DNA of 64,000 nt from Chlorops oryzae (Eukaryota > Arthropoda > Insecta > Diptera > Chloropidae): assembly GCA_020466095.1 (NCBI GenBank), contig CM035808.1:52144329-52208328 (forward strand), read 5' to 3'. The translations under genes were made by a program, and so were the position numbers. Below, in pieces: positions 1 to 9,406 of this stretch; the stretch's first letter is position 1, and each line of letters starts with the position of its first letter. The notes below the pieces were generated by a model. The model did not search any database. It saw only the letters and a list, made by a program, of their open reading frames with translations, and had not been told where the DNA came from.

Positions 1-98
1 GCACAAAAAGTTTAACGCTTATAACTTTAGTTATATACTTTCTTTTGAGCTGAAATTTTAACAGATGGTAGATATTATCAAAATCTATTGCGGGTAGT

Positions 99-632
99 CA
101 GTGGCGTGTCTAGAGAAATACTGCTTTGATAGTGCTTATATTTTTCACAGTGGTGTATTGAGCAATTATAAGACATTAACCCAAAAATTTTTGGGGGGGC
201 CTAGAGGAAGTTTAGAGAGTTATGGACCAAAAACCAAAAAAATCCGAAAAATTTATGGCGTCCGATTTGGATGAAATTTTATATATAGAATAAGCGAAAA
301 ATGCTAAGAATTTTGGCGTCAAAATTTTTTCAAGAAACCGATTACAACTAGTCTAGTTAGGGTCTAGTTCCAAACTGGTCCAGAAAGGACCAGTTTTTGG
401 AAGAAATTTTAGTGCTAAAATTCTTAGAATTTTTCACTTATTCTATATATAAATTTTCATCCAAATCGGACGCCATAAATTTTTCGGATTTTTTGGGTTT
501 TTGGTCCATAACTCTCTAAACTTCCTCTAGCCCCCCCCAAAAATTTTTGGGTTAATGTCTTATAATTTTTCAATACACCACTGTGGAAAATATAAGCACT
601 ATCAAAGCAGTATTTCTCTAGACACGCCACTG
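99..632. mobile_element. Palindromic hAT-type MITE with intact 8-bp target duplication
   Basis: The element is almost one long palindrome: the left arm from 99 is mirrored by the right arm ending at 632, with a short unpaired centre around 330-400. The termini are CAGTGGCGTGTC and its complement GACACGCCACTG. CGGGTAGT stands immediately outside on both sides (91-98 and 633-640), a perfect 8-bp target duplication. An 8-bp duplication with a CAGTG-type terminus is the usual signature of the hAT superfamily. There is no coding capacity, so it would depend on a transposase supplied in trans. Runs of G and C near 190 and 530 are the main arm differences. Confidence 0.9.
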
Positions 633-847
633 CGGGTAGTATAAATGGGCTATATCTGACTTCTATATCTACTTTTATCGGCGAAAGAGTTTTTCAATAA
701 ACACATTTTTGCTCTTTCCGTGCTCTTAATTTTCATGTGCAAATTTCAGCGCTGTTTTTGTTGTTGTTTCATAGCAGAGGTTGCTTTCGTGCTTGGTACG
801 TTAAGAGTAAAAGACAAAAAGAATAGAATATCACAAACAATTATAAG

Positions 848-1128
848 CAGTGCTGCCAACTCCTCAGAAGCAAAATACGCTAAAACTTAGTGATTTAGCA
901 TAAAATTTTGAAAACGTTTCTTGAAAATTTATTTATTAGAAATCACTAAATCTATAATATTAATAGTTTTAAAAAATTGCTTTTATTGAGAAACAAAAAG
1001 TGTGCACGCAAACAATAATGGTTGAAGATAACAACAACAATATAAGTATGCACATTTGGTATGAACGCAACAAAAATAGCTAAGCGCTAAATGCGCTAGA
1101 TCTAAAAAGCGCTAAGTTGGCATCACTG
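848..1128. mobile_element. Short hAT-like MITE without a visible target duplication
   Basis: The ends are CAGTGCTGCCAACT at 848 and the complement of CAGTGATGCCAACTT ending at 1128. They differ at one position over 14 bases. This kind of terminus is common in insect hAT elements. The inside is AT-rich and non-coding, with CGCTAA motifs near both ends. The 8 bases outside each end (ATTATAAG and GCTTTTTG) do not match, so the insertion is old or one end is rearranged. The right end abuts the next repeat block exactly. Confidence 0.55.
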
Positions 1129-1344
1129 GCTTTTTGCTTTCATACGCTCTCAATGCATGTACCCTGTAGAAGATTGGGGTAAATTGGGGCTCTAGCGAGT
1201 AGTCCTCGAGTAAAGGAAAAAGAACCAGTGCACGAGTATAGATACCGAGAGTAGAGACTAACTAGTGGCACGGTAAACGGGACGCGTACAGTTCAATTTT
1301 GCTTCAACGTTAATGTAACAGCGTAGCAAACTTTGAGCCAGATA

Positions 1345-1414
1345 ACTCGATAGTGTGATGGGAGAGTGTTGGCTTAGAAATCTGAAGGGCACGAGTTCGA
1401 TCCCTGTCGCAGGC
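1345..1414 (+). other. tRNA-like sequence with Pol III box A and box B motifs
   Basis: A box-A-like stretch (TAGTGTGATGGGAGAG) is followed 30 bases later by GAGTTCGATCCC, a good box B. No acceptor stem can be formed, so it is a tRNA-derived or tRNA-mimicking module and not a gene. It ends with the shared tail AGGCGAA seen after other tRNA-like modules in this window. Confidence 0.6.
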
Positions 1415-1629
1415 GAACAAAATGTGGAAGAATAGTAAAATTACAACAACAAAAAAATTAAAAATTAAATACACATGGCTTGTCTGACGCGCCGTTGGTG
1501 CATTGACGTCTCAGAACTTGTTAAAATAGTTCTATAAATTTAGAACGCTTTTTTATTTTTTATTTCCATTTTATTCTTCTTAATATTTAATTTTGAATAA
1601 CTAATAAAAAAAAAAAAAAAATTCGCTTT

Positions 1630-1692
1630 GGCGAGAATCGAACCCCGGTCTTCGGATGCGTGCGGCGAATGCTCTACCCATGCGCTACTTCA
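1630..1692 (-). other. tRNA-like sequence with Pol III box A and box B motifs
   Basis: On the minus strand a box-A-like GTAGCGCATGGGTAGAGC is followed by a box-B-like GGTTCGATTC (cytosine-rich variant in this copy). An unbroken T run follows on the minus strand, about 12 bases past the module (A run on plus, 1605-1620), which would serve as a Pol III terminator. The acceptor stem is not complementary. Confidence 0.6.
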
Positions 1693-1920
1693 GCCCGAGC
1701 CGTTTCCGTTGCTAGTAACGTAACATATGAAATGTACTTGATTGGCCCCATAATCTCTACTTCTGGACTGTTTCAAACGCGAGTAGAGATTTTCCAATGA
1801 CAGCACAATGTTAAAATCGTCAGTTGAGCGCATTGTGGGGGAAATTAATGGCGAGTAGTACTGGGGAATTTACGAGTACTCTCAGACCATACCCTGGAGT
1901 ACTCCAATCTTCTACAGGGT

Positions 1921-2335
1921 ATGCATTTAAGTATGTCCCAGCTGGAAATGTCCCGGTGAAACAATCAATGATTTCAACGTGACATAGAACCGCGACTCCT
2001 CCTGATTATACACCAACTTTCTAATGAAATTAACACACAAGCGGCATTGGCAGTCATAAGAGCATATATCACGAGTTGGTCATCGAAAGTGGAGTAGATC
2101 TACTCCGTCGTACCGATACCTCTATCGATGACAGTGCCGTTGGAGTTGCGATGAATAGCATTACCTCTCGATGAAACTGCCATTGCAATTGCGATAAAAA
2201 GCACCTTCTCTCGATGGCAATGCCATTGCAATTGAGAAGTACTCAAATTTTTCCCTTGATATTCTTGGTCAAAAAATTAATGAATTTGTCCTTTATGAGA
2301 ATTTTTCCGGCTGGGATTGACAGACTTAAATGCAT
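1921..2335. mobile_element. Small inverted-repeat element with internal tandem repeats
   Basis: ATGCATTTAAGT at 1921 is mirrored by ACTTAAATGCAT ending at 2335. A second inner pair (TCCCAGC at 1936, GCTGGGA at 2310) and GGAAA/TTTCC extend the imperfect arms to roughly 30 bases. The element sits inside the arm of the outer block. The first TA-flanked MITE (1162-1919) appears to have landed at its left tip, since ATGCAT occurs on both sides of that insertion. It has no coding potential. The superfamily is not determined. Confidence 0.5.
2119..2240. repeat. Three degenerate tandem units of about 43 bp
   Basis: Each unit begins with TCTCGATG or TCTATCGATG, continues with an A/G-rich link, then TGCCATTGCAATTGCGAT. 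Units start near 2121, 2166 and 2209 and are progressively shorter. They form the core of the small inverted-repeat element. Confidence 0.6.
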
Positions 2336-2897
2336 ACATACATTGAAGGCTCAGTTACTCTTGATTGAACTTAACTTGACTATACTTATTTAATCAGCTG
2401 ACTTGATGTGGTTACAGGCAACCCTCGTACAACGCGGTTTCATGCAACGCGATTTCACTCTAACACGTTTTCAAAAATGTGGAAACCCCTTGTCCAACAC
2501 GGTTCCTTACAACACGGTTCCATTCTAACACGTTGACAGAAGTGCGGAAAAACTCGTATAACACGATAAGTACCCTGCAGTAAGTGGGACTACTCTACTC
2601 CGGGGACTACTCCCCGGAGTAGACCAAAAGTCACTATAACTGGTCCCACTTAATTTACATTTGCATGGGCTCAACTGACGCATTTAACATTGCGATGTCA
2701 TTGGAAAATAACTAGTCACAGTTTTTGCACATGTGGACTAGACCGGGGAGTATATACAGTTGGGTCGATTTTGGGTCAATTTGCTTTTTGGAAATTTAAT
2801 GACAAAAAAAAATAATTTGTTTATTTTCTTTGTTTTTGTTTTTGTTTTTGTTTTTTAAATATTTTTTTACTGCGTTTTTAATCTTTGTTTTTCTCGC

Positions 2898-2966
2898 TTC
2901 GGCCGAACCTCGAACCGCTGATCTCTGGGTTGGGAGGTCTGCGTCTTAACCATCACGCTAAACAAG
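2898..2966 (-). other. tRNA-like sequence with Pol III box A and box B motifs
   Basis: Minus-strand TTAGCGTGATGGTTAAGA matches a box A/D-arm, and GGTTCGAGGTT matches a box B. The shared tail GAAGCGAGAAAA follows. Stems are incomplete. Confidence 0.55.
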
Positions 2967-3195
2967 CAAATTTAATGTGGTGATCGAAACGCTAATTTAA
3001 GCTTTTGGTTCCTCGAGTTTTTGTGAAATGCGTGTATAGAATTTTTCACTACAACAATGTTTTACTTGAAAAATAAATATAAAAAAAAATCTTACAAGTT
3101 TAGGGGAAAATTTTTTTGTTTCTAAATAAGCTATTAAAAAATTAATTAAAATAAGTACATAAGAAACCTTAGGTTTTGAAAAAAAAAATTCTCAC

Positions 3196-3262
3196 CCGAG
3201 CCGCGGATCGAACCCTGACCACCGCGCTGCTGGGCGAGAGTCTTAACCATTCAGCTAACTAC
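3196..3262 (-). other. tRNA-like sequence, the best preserved in the window
   Basis: On the minus strand, GTAGTTAGCTGAATGGTTAA is an excellent D-arm/box A, followed by an anticodon-arm-like region and GGGTTCGATCC as a strong box B. A T run of nine follows about 20 bases downstream. The 5' and 3' ends do not pair as an acceptor stem, so a functional tRNA is unlikely. Confidence 0.6.
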
Positions 3263-3800
3263 CTTTTTTAAATTCGATGATCAAAATGCGAACTTACAGC
3301 GGACAATAACAATTTTTTTTTCTACTTCGCAATCAAAGCACAAACCGTAAAGAAATCGTCAAACTCACTCTCCGTATATTTCCTTTTAACTAGACAATGT
3401 CTGGTTAAAAAGGATCTAGTCCCGCTCCAACACATTTCATACAACAATCTGCCGTCATTTTAATTAGTGACATTAGGACCATACCGGGGTCTAGCGACTT
3501 TGTTGAAATTGTCCCCAAACTTACTGCAGGGTATACTCACGAAAAATTGAGTTTCTCTGCCAAATTGTGTTATGACCCTGTAGAAGATTGGAGTACTCCA
3601 GGGAATGGTCTGAGAGTACTCGTAAATTCCCCAGTACTACTCGCCATTAACTTCCCCCACAATGCATTCAACTGACGATTTTAACATTGTGCTGTCATTG
3701 GAAAATCTCTACTCGCGTTTGAAACAGTCCAGAAGTAGAGATTATGGGGCCAATCAAGTACATTTCATATGTTACGTTACTAGCAACGGCAACGGCTCGG

Positions 3801-3866
3801 GCTGAAGTAGCGCATGGGTAGAGCATTCGCCGCACGCATCCGAAGACCTGGGTTCGATTCTCGCCA
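3801..3866 (+). other. tRNA-like sequence with adjacent T run
   Basis: Counterpart of 1630-1692. GTAGCGCATGGGTAGAGC is a box-A-like stretch and GGTTCGATTC a box B. The tail GCCAAAGCGAA runs straight into an uninterrupted T run of about 15, a plausible Pol III terminator. Confidence 0.6.
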
Positions 3867-4080
3867 AAGCGAATTTTTTTTTTTTTTTGATTAGTTATTC
3901 AAAATTAAATATTAAGAAGAATAAAATGGAAATAAAAAATAAAAAAGCGTTCTAAATTTATAGAACTATTTTAACAAGTTCTGAGACGTCAATGCACCAA
4001 CGGCGCGTCAGACAAGCCATGTGTATTTAATTTTTAATTTTTTTGTTGTTGTAATTTTACTATTCTTCCACATTTTTTTC

Positions 4081-4150
4081 GCCTGCGACAGGGATCGAAC
4101 TCGCGCCCTTCAGATTTCTAAGCCAACACTCTCCCATCACACTATCGAGT
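4081..4150 (-). other. tRNA-like sequence with Pol III box A and box B motifs
   Basis: Counterpart of 1345-1414 on the opposite strand. Minus-strand GAGTTCGATCCC is the box B. It faces the module at 3801-3866. Confidence 0.55.
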
Positions 4151-4782
4151 TATCTGGCTCAAAGTTTGCTACGCTGTTACATTAACGTTGAAGCAAAATT
4201 GAACTGTACGCGTCTCGTTTACCGTGCCACTAGTTAGTCTCTACTCTCGGTATCTATACTCGTGCACTGGTTCTTTTTCCTTTACTTGAGGACTACTCGC
4301 TAGAGCCCCAATTTACCCCAATCTTCGACAGGGGAGCTAAACATACGTACATCGAACACGCGTACTTTCAGAGCTTTGAAAACGATTTAATTTAATTTTT
4401 AAGATGTCTTTTAAAAAATTTGTCTTTTTTTTGTATATAAATTTCGGTTTTTTTTGTTTTGTACATAAAGTTTCGGTTTTATTTAATAAAAAATAAGGAA
4501 ACTGGTAAGAAAAGTTGTATTTTCAAATAGTTTTGGAACGCAACCCCCCATTTCGTATTGGCTGTAAATATCATACAACACGGTTTCACACAACACGACG
4601 TTTTCAAGGAACGTATCTACCGCGTTGTACGAGGGATACCTGTAGCACATTTTATATGCGAGCAGTTACTGAAAACTTAATTTGCCTTAAGATAAGAATT
4701 TTTTGAAAACAGATTTCTACAAGAAACGTTCAATCAAGAGTAACTGAGCCTTGAGAGCGTGTGAAAGCAATAAGCTTTTTGC

Positions 4783-5240
4783 TACTGCAGAGAAGAGCAG
4801 AATGAACGCAAGTAAAACAAACTTCAGCCAGGAAGTAGGAATCTTCGTGATCGTACGAGGAATACACGACTACGCAAAAACACTCTGCGTGCAAACGCTA
4901 ATGAAAATGAAATAGGAAGTGTTGAAGAGGAAAAAAAAAATAACAAATATAATATACAAAATAAAAATATGAAAAACTAAAAAACAAATCCAAAACTGTC
5001 TTTAGAAATTCATATTGCTATGTATGTATCTTGCTTAAAGTTATGTTAAATTTTATCTTTTTTGCTTAGGTGGTATTTGTGTTCTAGGAATCGACCGAAT
5101 GTGTCGGTCGACTGGGCTTACTAGTAAAAATTAATTTCTAATATTAATTTTTTCGCTCGAAAATAAATCTTAAGTTTCGATTTTTAGTTATTTTGGCTTA
5201 AGAATAAAACTCAATTAAAATGATATCTTATGGTTATATA
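4783..5240. other. Non-coding AT-rich stretch, no gene recognised
   Basis: There is no ORF and no terminal repeat here. The only structure is a short hairpin at 5091-5111, with perfect 8-base arms TCGACCGA and TCGGTCGA around a 5-base loop, just left of the satellite array. Confidence 0.6.
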
Positions 5241-5248
5241 CAGACGAA

Positions 5249-6545
5249 TGAGCACAGCATCGTAAAAAAACCTGTTTCGGAAAAAAAATTCGAACTTTTT
5301 TCTAAGAATTATTTAAAGGCTCATTAAAGGCTGTAAGAAAATCTTATTTCCCATTTTTCGGCTCCAGCCGTTTCCCGGAAAATCCATGCTCTGCCAGCGC
5401 GTGAGCGGAGCATCGTAAAAAAACCAGTTTCGGATAAAAAATTCAAACTTTTTTCTAAGAATTATTTAAAGGCTCATTAAAGGCTGCAAGAAAATCTAAT
5501 TTTCCATTTTTCGGCTTTAGCCGTTTCCAGGAAAATCCATGCTTTGCCAGCGCGTGAGCAGAGCATCGTAAAAAAACCTGTTTCGTATAAAAAATTCGAA
5601 CTTTTTTCTCAGGATTATTTAAGGGCTCATTGAAGGCTGTAAGAAAATCTAATTTCCCATTTTTCGGCTCCAGCCGTTTCCCGGAAAATCCATGCTCTGC
5701 CAGCGCGTGAGCAGAGCATCGTAAAAAAAGCTGTTTCGGATAAAAAATTCGAGTTTTTTTCCAAGAATTATTTAAAGGCTCATTAAAGGCTGCAAGAAAA
5801 TCTAATTTCCCATTTTTCGGCTCCAGCCGTTTCCCGGAAAATCCATGCTCTGCCAGCGCGTGAGCAGAGCATCGTACAAAAACCTGTTTCGGATTAAAAA
5901 TTCGAGTTTTTTTTCTAAGAATTATTTAAAGGCTCATTAAAGGCTGCAAGAAAATCTAATTTCCCATTTTTCGGCTCCAGCCGTTTCCCGGAAAATCCAT
6001 GCTCTGCCAGCGCGTGAGCAGAGCATCGTAAAAAAACCTGTTTCGGATAAAAAATTCGAACTGTTTTCTAAGAATTATTTCAAGGCTCATTAAAGGCTGC
6101 AAGAAAATCTAATTTCCCATTTTTCGGCTCCAGCCGTTTCCCGGAAAATCCATGCTCTGCCAGCGCGTGAGCAGAGCATCGTAAAAAAACCTGTTTCGGA
6201 TAAAACTTTCGAACTTTTTTCTAAGAATTATTTAAAGGCTCATTAAAGGCTGTAAGAAAATCTTATTTCCCATTTTTCGGCTCCAGCCGTTTCCCGGAAA
6301 ATCCATGCTCTGCCAGCGCGTGAGCAGAGCATCGTAAAAAAACCTGTTTCGGATAAAAAATTCGAACTGTTTTCTAAGAATTATTTCAAGGCTCATTAAA
6401 GGCTGCAAGAAAATCTAATTTCCCATTTTTCGGCTCCAGCCGTTTCCCGGAAAATCCATGCTCTGCCAGCGCGTGAGCAGAGCATCGTAAAAAAACCTGT
6501 TTCGGATAAAACTTTCGAACTTTTTTCTAAGAATTATTTTAAGGA
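5249..6545 (+). repeat. Tandem array of a 153-bp repeat, about 8.5 units
   Basis: The landmark GCGTGAGC recurs at 5401, 5554, 5707, 5860, 6014, 6167, 6320 and 6473, giving a period of 153 (once 154). Each unit contains GCATCGTAAAAAAACC, TTTTCTAAGAATTATTT, GGCTGCAAGAAAATC, TTTTTCGGCTCCAGCCG and a hairpin GCTCTGC...GCAGAGC around CAGCGCGTGA. Units differ by a few substitutions only. The same unit forms an inverted array at 13264-14430, so the two arrays together form very large inverted repeats around the Loa-like element. Confidence 0.92.
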
Positions 6546-7080
6546 AATAGAAACACATTTTGCTTATAAGCGTGGAATGCACGGAGAAGAGAGGGGTGAT
6601 AATTGAGATCGGGATATTTTTTTCCCGATAGTGGGCGTTTGTTTTCTTAACAGTAGACCACCATCAAAAGCCTCTATAGTTTAAGAAATATCAAAACAAA
6701 TTCATTGAAGTGAAATAAAGAAAGCAAAAAAAATTTTTTCCCTTTAATATGAAAATAAAACATGATTAACCGAAGAAAAATATTTTTGTTATGAAATTGG
6801 TGCTTTTTAAATATTCTTTGGCGCAATCTGATTTTTTCATGTGGCAACCGTGCTGAGCGCAGTCTCGATTTCAGTTACATATATAAGCATGCATGTTTTT
6901 GTTTCCCAGCAGGAAAAGTCCCCCTGACAAAACCAGTGATGTCAGGGCGACTTTGAAGCCGTCATGCATGCCAAATCGTAGGACACTTTGTATGACATTT
7001 GTACACAAACTGACAGGGACTTCCCGAGTGACTTTGTTTTCGTGGGGTTAGAAAAAGTCACTAGTGACGCCCAGCAGGAT
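6546..7080. other. Non-coding spacer between the left array and the Loa-like 3' end
   Basis: AT-rich and without ORFs. CCCAGCAGGA occurs at about 6906 and again at about 7072, bracketing a stretch with GTCCCCCTGAC, TGACAGGGACTT and CACTAGTGAC motifs. It may be a degenerate inverted-repeat remnant, but no clean termini are visible. Confidence 0.4.
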
Positions 7081-7649
7081 ATTGTCCTGGATGGATGGAA
7101 GGTAAGTAGGTAGGTTGGTGCGGCAGCTTATAGCTCATGTAGGCTCACAGATAGGCCCTTTGTCGTACCATAGAGACACGACTATCCCCTTTCTACTTCC
7201 TATAGAAGCCAATTTGACTTCCTGATGAACGGCGCGATGTCTGAAATTTTGATTTCTGACAGTTCGGTGAGGCTGGTCAGAAAGGTGTGTCCCAGTAGAG
7301 ACAGTATTTTTGACGCTAAGGCCGGGCACTGACACAGGAGGTGGAGAATGGATTCCTCCTCCTCCTCTGAGCGACAGCTCCGGCAAAAGTCATTGTATGG
7401 GGCTCCCAGCCTTGCGGCATGTCTGCCGAACAGTCAATGGCCGGTGAGAACTGATACCGTCTGATGGATGAAGGTGTTGCTGAGTTTCACCAGGTCCCTG
7501 GATCGTCTCTTATTCAGAGATGGCCAGGTTTGTCTAGTGATCCCGCAGAAATCTTCTTCGACCCAAAGCTTATTTGCCAGGTCGAGATATTCTTCTTTTA
7601 TGCGGAATTTCACTGTAGCCAGTGGGATTCCTATGTTAGAAAATGAGGT

Positions 7650-8442
7650 CTATGGAAGCGATGTGCCCATCTCAACAAGTTCATCGGCCTTGCAGTTTCC
7701 TTCAATGTCCCTGTGCCCCGGTACCCAGCAAATGGATATCTCTGAATGTTCCGCTATCTCGTTGAAAGATTTCCGGCATTCTTGGACAAGTTTTAATGTG
7801 GACTCCAGTCCGCAATCAAAGGATTTGATAGCCGCCTGATTGTCGGTGAAAATGTAAATATTCCTGCCAAATATCTCATTACACATGAGCCACCTGGCGG
7901 CGTGGTTAATGGCCATGACCTCCGCTTGAAAGTACACTGCAGTGGTCAGGTAGACGGAGGGCTGAAGTAAGGTTTAAGCCGTTAGAATAGATACCGCACC
8001 CTACCCTTGAGTCGAGTTTAGAGCCGTCAGTTAAAATTTCAATTGCGTCCCGGTTGATTTGTAGACCATCGCACCACTCCTCCCTGCTCGGTATGCAGGT
8101 GGTATATCCGCATTCGAAGCAGAGCGAAGGGGTGCGATAGTCCACATCAGTCGGGATTCTGAAATCTTTTGTCAAGATTTGTGAGTGACCAGTGTCTGTT
8201 CTGGTCCATCGGCAGACGGTGTTCAATCGCGCAGCCGCGATCTTTGCTTGTTGTCTGATGAGGAGTGATGTTGGTAGCCAACAAAGGATTGTAAATAGTG
8301 CCTTGGAAGGGGTAGTTCTCAGTGCTCTTGTTATCAATAGAGCAGACTGTCTCCTCACCCTGTCTAAGGCTTGAATATACGATGATTTATAGGTGATCGG
8401 CCACCAAAAGGTTGAGCCATATAGAAGGATCGTTTCCACCAC
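7650..8442 (-). pseudogene. RNase H domain and RT-RNaseH connector of Loa-like ORF2
   Basis: Two overlapping minus-strand reading frames (7906-8442 and 7650-7937) make up the C-terminus. The first begins VETILLYGSTFWW, the typical post-RT connector, and reaches EILTDGSKLDSRVGCGIYS, the first RNase H motif with its catalytic Asp. After a frameshift near 7920 the second continues with FQAEVMAINHAA (catalytic Glu), FTDNQAAIKSF (catalytic Asp) and WVPGHRDIEGNCKADELV (last Asp). All four acidic positions are present. Only the frameshift near 7920 and the frame break against the RT ORF near 8450 disrupt it. Confidence 0.85.
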
Positions 8443-8455
8443 AGCTTGGTAGAGC

Positions 8456-9406
8456 CTATTGTATAGAATTGGGGGAAAGTCCCCATTTTGTGCCTATTGC
8501 CCTTTTACAGCAGAATAACGCACAGAGTGCTTTTCTGGCTCTCTCCTTGGTGTTTTCTCTCCATAGGAGCTTAGAGGCGAGTATCAGCCCTAAGTATTTG
8601 ACTCGGCTGCTTAGTTTCAAGACAACCCCATTTAATTTTGGTAGGTTGAAAGATGGGATCTTGTATCTTCTGGAGAAGAGTACGAGTTCCGTTTTATTAG
8701 GATTGATTTTTAGTCCACACTCCCCGCTCCAGCGGCTGAGTGTTCCTAGATGTTGAGACATCCTATCCGAGATGATGTCGAGATGCTTCCCGGTGACAGA
8801 TATTGCAATGTCATCTGCGTACGCTACTACATTGCATCTGATGTCATCGAGTACAGTTAGCAGAGAGTTCACAACCAGATTCCAGAGAAGGGGGGAGAGG
8901 ACACCTCCTTGGGGTGTTCCTCTCTCCACTTTTCTGCTGTGCTGCGTGTTCCCCACCGACGCAGTGATAGTCCTATCAATAAGTAGACTTTTCACTATGT
9001 TATTTATCGTGCCATCAACTCCTAAGTTGGCTAAAGTTGACGTCACGGCTTGTGGGCAGACGTTGTTGAACGCCCCTTCTATGTCTACAAACGCACTGAC
9101 CGTATATTCTTTGTGAGAAAGTGATTTCTCATTTTGTTGAGTTACTTTGTGCATTGCTGTCTCTACAGATTTGCCTTTGGTATAGGCATGTTGAGATCCA
9201 GATATATTATCGATACTGATGGTATCATTTATGAAGTAGCCAAGGATCCTCTCGAAAGTTTTCAGAAGAAAGGATGAAAGGCTGATGGGACGAAAGTCTT
9301 TCGGTTTCGTATGACTTGCTTTGCCTGCCTTAGGTATAAAGATTACTCTGTACTCCCGCCATTTATCGGGAATATGTGAGAACTTAATACAGGCGTTGTA
9401 AATCAT
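8456..9406 (-). pseudogene. Reverse transcriptase domain of Loa-like ORF2
   Basis: A 316-residue open stretch contains the canonical motifs in order: IPKAGKASHTKPKDFRPISL near the start, SAFVDIEGAFNNV (first catalytic Asp), GTPQGGVLSPLLWNLVVN, VVAYADDIAIS (YADD, catalytic pair), then LKINPNKTELVLFSRRYKIP and VKYLGLILASKLLWREN. This is the palm and thumb of a non-LTR reverse transcriptase. It would prime at a nicked target with the endonuclease made from the same ORF. The N-terminal 'fingers' are shifted to another frame above 9406, and the C-terminal end stops at SPNSIQ shortly before the RNase H connector, a frameshift. Confidence 0.92.

Larger units (their letters stand above)
1162..1919. 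mobile_element. TA-flanked MITE carrying two tRNA-like sequences (copy 1)
   Basis: The ends are CCCTGTAGAAGATTGG and its mirror, each flanked by TA. That is typical of Tc1/mariner-type insertion, although the flanks ATGCATGT and ATGCATTT also resemble each other. There is no open reading frame of note. Two tRNA-like modules face each other inside (1345-1414 plus, 1630-1692 minus), separated by an AT-rich stretch with an A run at about 1605-1620. A second copy in the opposite orientation lies at 3576-4333 and is nearly identical by eye. The superfamily is inferred from the TA flanks only. Confidence 0.65.
2573..3531. mobile_element. TA-flanked MITE carrying two tRNA-like sequences (related family)
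   Basis: Termini are CCCTGCAGTAAGTGGG and its mirror, flanked by TA (2571-2572, 3532-3533). The termini and an internal stretch with CAACTGACG and GTCATTGGAAAAT are recognisably related to the 1162-1919 element, so both belong to one family or clade. Inside are two tRNA-like modules, both on the minus strand, with AT-rich spacers between. CCGGGGAGTA-type motifs lie next to both ends. There are no ORFs. Confidence 0.6.
3576..4333. mobile_element. TA-type MITE carrying two tRNA-like sequences (copy 2, inverted)
   Basis: This is the reverse complement of 1162-1919 at very high identity over its full length. The left end ACCCTGTAGAAGATTGG is intact. The right end has changed (CGACAGGGG in place of CTACAGGGT), and no TA pair is preserved. 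It lies immediately right of the 2573-3531 element, inside the pogo-like element. With copy 1 it forms arms of about 750 bp separated by about 1.65 kb. Confidence 0.65.
2415..4642. mobile_element. pogo/Tigger-like MITE, TA duplication, with nested inserts
   Basis: The left end CAGGCAACCCTCGTACAACG is mirrored at the right end by a sequence finishing GATACCTG at 4642. TA stands on both sides (2413-2414 and 4643-4644). A CAGG terminus followed by CCTCG and TA target is the pattern of pogo/Tigger elements of the Tc1/mariner superfamily. Subterminal CAACACGGTT motifs repeat several times near both ends. The interior is mostly occupied by two later insertions (2573-3531 and 3576-4333), leaving only about 500 bases of its own sequence and no transposase. 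Confidence 0.6.
1129..4776. repeat. Outer inverted flanks of a nested repeat block
   Basis: The stretch GCTTTTTGCTTTCATACG at 1129 is mirrored by the sequence at about 4752-4776. AAGGCTCAGTTACTCTTG at about 2345-2370 is mirrored at 4728-4752. When the elements between are removed, the left arm reads continuously and matches the right arm. The block therefore looks like one old inverted-repeat element that later received several insertions: 1162-1919, 1921-2335, and 2415-4642 with its own inserts. No target duplication was found for the outermost unit. Confidence 0.5.

Noticed and set aside
3196..3262. A functional tRNA gene
   Set aside because: Box A and box B are good, but the 5' and 3' ends cannot form a 7-base acceptor stem, and it sits inside a MITE. 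It is better called tRNA-like.
2572..4334. piggyBac assignment for the CCCTG-ended MITEs
   Set aside because: The ends begin with CCCTG, but the flanks are TA and not TTAA, so a Tc1/mariner-type insertion fits better.
5249..6545. CRISPR-like array
   Set aside because: The 153-bp units are directly adjacent with no unique spacers and the genome is eukaryotic, so it is a satellite-type tandem repeat.
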